Positions 59,503-64,000 of a stretch of DNA of 64,000 nt are shown here, piece by piece. Below the pieces are notes generated by a model. The model had not been told where the DNA came from. It saw only the letters and a list, made by a program, of their open reading frames with translations, and ran no database searches. How positions within the stretch are numbered: position 1 is the first letter of the stretch; the number at the start of each line of letters is the position of its first letter. The position numbers and the translations under genes were made by a program. Source of the DNA: Chamaecyparis obtusa (lineage: Eukaryota > Streptophyta > Pinopsida > Cupressales > Cupressaceae); contig BSBK01002058.1 of the NCBI GenBank assembly GCA_027943335.1, forward strand, positions 124,001 to 188,000, read 5' to 3'.

Positions 59503-62500
59503 AAGTTTGGATACTTCAGTCAAATCAGAAGTGAAGTTGGGCAATGATCACATAGTGGAAGTAAGTGGAAAAGGTACAATCAATGTGGTAACAAAACTCG
59601 GTAAGAGATCTATTCCTGATGTTTATTTTGTACCTGGGTTGAAGCATAATCTTATTAGTGTGGGACAACTTAGTCAAAAAGGTTATAAAGTTATTTTTGA
59701 AAAGAATGTGTGCACTATATTTGATATTCCTTCTAGTAACAGGTTGATTGCCAAAGTTGATATGACAAATAACAGAATGTTCCCACTTCAAATGAAGAGT
59801 AAGATGATGGAGGAAATTCAAGCAAATTTTAAAGAAATATGTCAAGATCAAGCATGGATATGGCACTTGAGGTATGGACATCTAAATTTCAAAGGATTAT
59901 GTTTGTTGCAAAGAAAGGAAATGGTAAGAGGTTTACCTCCTATTGAAGTACCGTCAAATTTATGTGAAAGTTGTATTTTGGCTAAACATCATAGAGAAAG
60001 TTTTTCAAAGGGAATGTCATACAGAGCATGGGCACCTTTATAAATTGTGCATACAGATATATGTGGTCCAATGAAAACACCATCATTAGGGGGGAGCCTT
60101 TATTTTCTAACATTTATTGATGATTTTAGTAGAAAGACATGGGTTTATTTTCTTAAATATAAATCTGAAACATTTGGCAAGTTTAAAGAGTTCAAAGCAT
60201 TGGTTGAGAAACAAAGTGGCCTATCAATCAAGGTATTAAGATCCGATAGAGGTGGAGAATACAAGTCAAATGAGTTTTTAGATTATTGCAGGTATCATGG
60301 AATAAAGAAGCAGTTCACTACAAGTTACACACCACAACAAAATGGTGTTGCAGAAAGAAAGAATCGAACAATAATGGAGATGGCAAGAAGCATGTTGAAA
60401 GGTAAGAATCTTCCAAATGAGTATTGGGCTGAAGCAGTTGCTTGTGCAGTTTATATCTTGAATAGGAGTCCAACAAAAATTGTGAGGGATATGATTCCAC
60501 AACAAGCATGGAGTGGTAAGCATCATAGTGTTTCTCATTTAAGAATATTTGGTTGTATTGCATATGCACATATACCTAAGGAAACTAGAAGTAAGTTGGA
60601 TGATAAGAGTGAAAAATGTATTTTTATTGGTTATGATGAGCAATCTAAGGCATATAAATTGTTTAATCCGATAACTAAGAAAGTCATTGTGAGTAGAGAT
60701 GTTATTTTTAAAGAAGAAGAATCTTGGGATGGAAATATAGATAAAACAATAACAGGAGCTGTAGCAATACCTATTAATAGTCAAGGAAGAGAAGATCAAG
60801 AGGATCAAGAAGGAGGAACTCCATTGAGAAGTACACAAGATCATCCACAAATGGAATTTCAAGAAAGAGAATCTTCAAGCCCACAAGTAAGTAATGAATC
60901 AAACCCTACACTTGCAGAGTTAAGATCAAGAATTGCATGTAAGAAAAATAGAAACTTGAAAGATATCTATGATCAAGGAAGTAAAATAGATTTGCAATCA
61001 AATTTTGCTTTATTTGTTCAAGATCCTATATACTTTGAAGATGCAATTAAGGAAGAACATTGGATTAATGCAATGAATAATGAAATGGAATCCATTGAGA
61101 AGAATGATACATGGGAATTAGTTGATTTGCCTAAAGATAAAGATTGTATTGGTGTGAAATGGGTTTATAAGACTAAGTTCAAAGCAAATGGAGAAGTAGA
61201 AAAATTTAAGGCAAGGTTAGTTGCTAAAGGGTTTGCGCAAGAATATGGAGTTGATTATAATGAAACATTTGCCCCTGTAGCAAGACTTGACACTGTTAGG
61301 ATGGTTCTAGCTATTGCAGCTCAAAACAATTGGATGGTATATCAAATGGATGTTAAATCAGCTTTCTTGAATGGATATTTGGAAGAAGAAGTCTATGTGC
61401 AACAACCACCTGGGTATGAAATAAAAGGATATGAAGACAAAGTTTACAGGTTGAAGAAGGCACTTTATGGATTGAAGCAAGCACCAAGGGCATGGTACAG
61501 TAGGATAGATTCATACATGATAGAGAATGGATTCAACAGATGCACTAGTGAGCCTACATTATACACCAAGGTCAATGAACTAGGTCAAATTTTGATTGTC
61601 TGCTTGTATGTTGATGATTTGATATTTATAGGTAATCTTTCTATTGATATGTTCAAGTCAACAATGAAAAAAGAATTCGATATGACAGATTTGGGTTTGA
61701 TGAAATATTTTCTTGGTATAGAAGTTACACAAAATGATAAAAGTATTTTCATTTGTCAAACTAAGTATGAAAATGATGTTTTGAAAAGGTTCAAAATGAT
61801 TAATTGTAGTCCATTTTCTACACCTGTAGCAGTGAGCACAAAACTAAGTAGAGAAGATGATGAGAAAGACATTGATTCAACTCTATTTAGAAAATTGGTT
61901 GGTAGTTTGATGTATCTCACAACAACTCGACTAGATTTGATGTATGGAGTGAGTTTGATTTCTAAATTCATGGATTCACCTAAGAACTCACATTGGCAAG
62001 CATGAAAGAGAATTTTGAGGTATATTGCAGGAACTATAAATCATGGCATATTGTATTCTACTTCAAATAATTTTCAATTGGTTGGATATACAGATAGTGA
62101 CTTTGCAGGAAATATTGATGATAGAAGAAGCACATCTGGATATGCATTTCATCTAGGAACAAGGGTTGTGGCATGGGCATCTAAGAAATAGCCTATAGTG
62201 ACTATCTCATCAACAAAAGCAGAGTATGTAGCAGGTACATCAGCAGCATGTCAAGCAGTATGGATGCGTAGAATCTTGAAGGATCTGAAGAATGAGTAAG
62301 GGAAACCTACTACAATCTACTGCGACAAGAAGTCCACCATTGCACTTTCAAAGAATCATGTATTTCATAAGAGGACAAAGCATATTGATACTAGATATCA
62401 CTTCATTAGAGAGTTGGTCATCAACAAAGAAATCAGTCTTCAGCATTGCAAATCAGAGGAGCAGCTTGCAGATATATTCACAAAGGCATTAGCACAAGGA

Positions 62501-62560
62501 CAATTTGAATTTTTGAGAGAACTTTTGGGCATTGTAAATATTAATGTAATAAATAATTAG
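59503..62560 (+). pseudogene. pol: Copia Pol: protease, integrase, RT, RNase H
   Basis: 59507-60043 encodes the protease remainder and the GAG-pre-integrase segment (WHLRYGHLNFKGLC). 60047-62005 holds integrase (HTDICGPM, RSDRGGEY, NGVAERKNRTI) and RT (WVYKTKFKANGEVEKFKARL, KSAFLNGYLEEEVYVQQPPG, YVDDLIF). 62006-62560 has RNase H (GYTDSDFAGNIDDRRSTSGY, SSTKAEYVA, KHIDTRYHFIRE). Stops: TAA 60041, TGA 62003, TAG 62189 and TAA 62297, each explicable as one C-to-T or G-to-A change (CAA, TGG, CAG, CAA). The last stop TAG 62558-62560 is natural. Confidence 0.93.
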
Positions 62561-62569
62561 TGGTAGAAA

Positions 62570-62580
62570 TTAGGGGGGAG
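62570..62580 (+). other. Polypurine tract of the Copia element
   Basis: TTAGGGGGGAG, directly before the TG of the 3' LTR; purine except for its first two bases. Confidence 0.85.
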
Positions 62581-62882
62581 TGTTAGAAGATTCTAGTAAT
62601 TTCTACCATAATTTTGTCTTTTATGCTGGAAGTTTCTCGAATAGTAATTATTTAATAGTTTCCAGAAATTTACACCTTCTAGAAGGGTTTCCAAAAATTT
62701 CTCAAGTTGTGAAGGGTTTCCAAAAATTTCTCAAGTTGTAACTAGTAGCTTCCAAAATTTTTTCCAATGCCTATATAAAGGCATCTTGTAAATCATTTTG
62801 GGTGAGCAGCAATACAAAATCTGTTTTATATTGCGCCTCAGCACTCTGTGTCTTAATTCTAATTTTTCCTCTGCCCATATCA
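62581..62882 (+). repeat. 3' LTR of the Copia element
   Basis: Same length as the 5' copy. Differences include G-to-A changes at CAG and CGG sites. Confidence 0.95.
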
Positions 62883-62887
62883 GTTTC

Positions 62888-63265
62888 ATGGCAGCAGTGT
62901 ATACGATGCTTGCGCACAAGCATCAAATGATGGCTTGGTTCATGTTCTCGTCAACCATTATTGTCGGCTGCTCTGCTATTCTTGCTTTCTTCTACTTGTC
63001 AGCAAGGTTTTCAGTGAAGCTGGCAAGATTCAACTGCCTGCGAGGTGTACATCCTTTTCTTCATGACCGTGCTTTGGAGTGGGTGTGGCTCAAATTGGAA
63101 AGACTTGGGGTTTTGGATGTAGTTCGGCGCTTCAAAATGATATGGCTGAATTGGTTTTACGGCTATCATCTGGGCAAAGATGTGAGTAAGACTAAAAGAA
63201 GTGGGTCTGCTGAAATCACGTCGTGTGAAGATGGGAATCAATCAATAGGGCTAAGAATATCATAG
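62888..63265 (+). pseudogene. Ankyrin/PGG gene, exon 3, part after the Copia insertion
   Basis: The same reading frame resumes after the second TSD copy and reads the last membrane helices (WFMFSSTIIVGCSAILAFFY) and a basic cytoplasmic tail, with a stop at 63263-63265. Without the 4.9-kb element plus one TSD the gene would be an intact 482-codon frame over three exons. No other lesion was found, so the insertion seems to be the inactivating event. Protein from the interrupted allele would lack the last helices. Confidence 0.87.
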
Positions 63266-63349
63266 GATATGCTGGATGTGCCTCCTCTGAATCGTAGTCT
63301 CAATCTGGCGAGTGTTATGTATGAGATCTATTATCACTGTAAACATTTC

Positions 63350-63355
63350 AATAAA
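63350..63355 (+). terminator. Polyadenylation signal of the ankyrin/PGG gene
   Basis: AATAAA 85 bp after the stop codon, in the expected place for the gene's 3' end. Confidence 0.6.
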
Positions 63356-64000
63356 GAATCAACATGATCTCAACAAAAAGGGTATAACAAGCTACAATAA
63401 GGCCAATTCAGTTCATGTGCACCTAATGAAGTGTTAAAAAATAGTCATAGGTTGACTTTTGAGGGATTTTTAATTGTAGATTTGATTTATTTGATTGCCA
63501 TTGGATTATATAATAATTCTAGGTTCATTACGAATAATCCATTCATATTCTTTACATATGTCATGCCAGATTAAGCATATAATGGACAGCCCATGTGTCT
63601 ATATTTTTTTGTACCAATTCGTGTCTGATCTCCATCTCCTGGACCATAATTTGTGTCTTGGGCATAATGAGGCTGGCCTGAGCTTCATGGGTGTTTGATT
63701 ATATCTAGTTTTCTGCCAGTTCTAACATTTTTTGCAGGTGCTTCCAGGGTTTTCAATTTTGCAGGTGTTTTGAGGGATGTCCGTTTCCCTTTTCTTTAGT
63801 TTATTTCAGTATACTCTCCATCGACAGAAGACAGTTTTTTGGATTCTTCATTCCGGGTCGGTTGCTGTAGTTCTCTATTTCATTGGTCTTCAGAAGTTTT
63901 CAGCTCCAATTTTACAACCAGCTGTCTTACTTCATCAGCTATTTTCTTCTATATTGCAGTCAATGTTAACTTTTTAGTAGTCATAGTTCACTATTTTTTT
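63356..64000. other. Downstream non-coding DNA
   Basis: No gene recognised. Several short frames without domains. Confidence 0.4.

Larger units (their letters stand above)
57979..62882 (+). mobile_element. 4.9-kb Ty1/Copia retrotransposon in the ankyrin gene
   Basis: LTRs of 302 bp (57979-58280 and 62581-62882) differ at about 13 sites by eye (96% identity). A perfect 5-bp TSD GTTTC flanks it (57974-57978, 62883-62887). The PBS is TGGTATCAGAGC and the PPT TTAGGGGGGAG. The order GAG, protease, integrase, RT, RNase H defines Copia. It sits in the same orientation as the host gene. One frameshift and four stops make it non-autonomous. Confidence 0.95.

Noticed and set aside
1..64000. tRNA, rRNA or other structural RNA genes
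   Set aside because: No convincing cloverleaf or rRNA-like stretch was recognised by eye. The tRNA-complementary words found are retroelement primer-binding sites.

Overview
The window looks like intergenic DNA from a large, repeat-rich seed-plant genome. A gymnosperm is my guess, based on transposon density, element types and low gene density; no marker settles it. Spliceosomal introns, plant-type LTR retrotransposons, a LINE and an ankyrin-repeat/PGG gene fix it as a land plant. Almost all recognisable coding sequence belongs to mobile elements, most of it decayed by stop codons that a single C-to-T or G-to-A change can explain.

Layout. 1-12970: old repeats. These are a possible Copia LTR (to about 3096), a decayed plant-transposon-type ORF (5400-7612), a small minus-strand LTR element with matched LTRs, PBS, PPT and TSD but only one unrecognised ORF (8239-9618), and a solo LTR (10615-10882). 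12971-31227: an 18.3-kb Ty3/gypsy element of the Tat/Ogre type. It has 1.25-kb LTRs, a long leader, one broken Gag-Pol frame with a G-patch and two RNase H domains, and an antisense ORF with a plant mobile domain. It splits an older minus-strand ORF. 31745-48349: a complex with three related element ends (two facing right, one facing left). It holds a 160-bp tandem array whose every unit is a long inverted repeat, a 179-bp tandem array nested in it, and a multi-exon minus-strand gene (45699-47864) starting just inside the left-facing end. 49110-51267: a 5'-truncated LINE, minus strand. 53686-54168: a GNAT acetyltransferase pseudogene. 56043-63265: an ankyrin/PGG membrane-protein gene whose last exon is cut by a 4.9-kb Copia element (57979-62882) with a perfect 5-bp TSD.

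The strongest candidates for something new are: (a) the array of palindromic 160-bp units, with apparent in-register orientation switches and a 92-bp perfect palindrome; (b) the inverted element ends with their phase-0 multi-exon gene; (c) a TGTCGTAYGA-type motif clustered upstream of both the sense gag and the antisense ORF of the gypsy element, in the matching orientation each time; and (d) the miniature LTR element with its own ORF. All coordinates and identities were read by eye.
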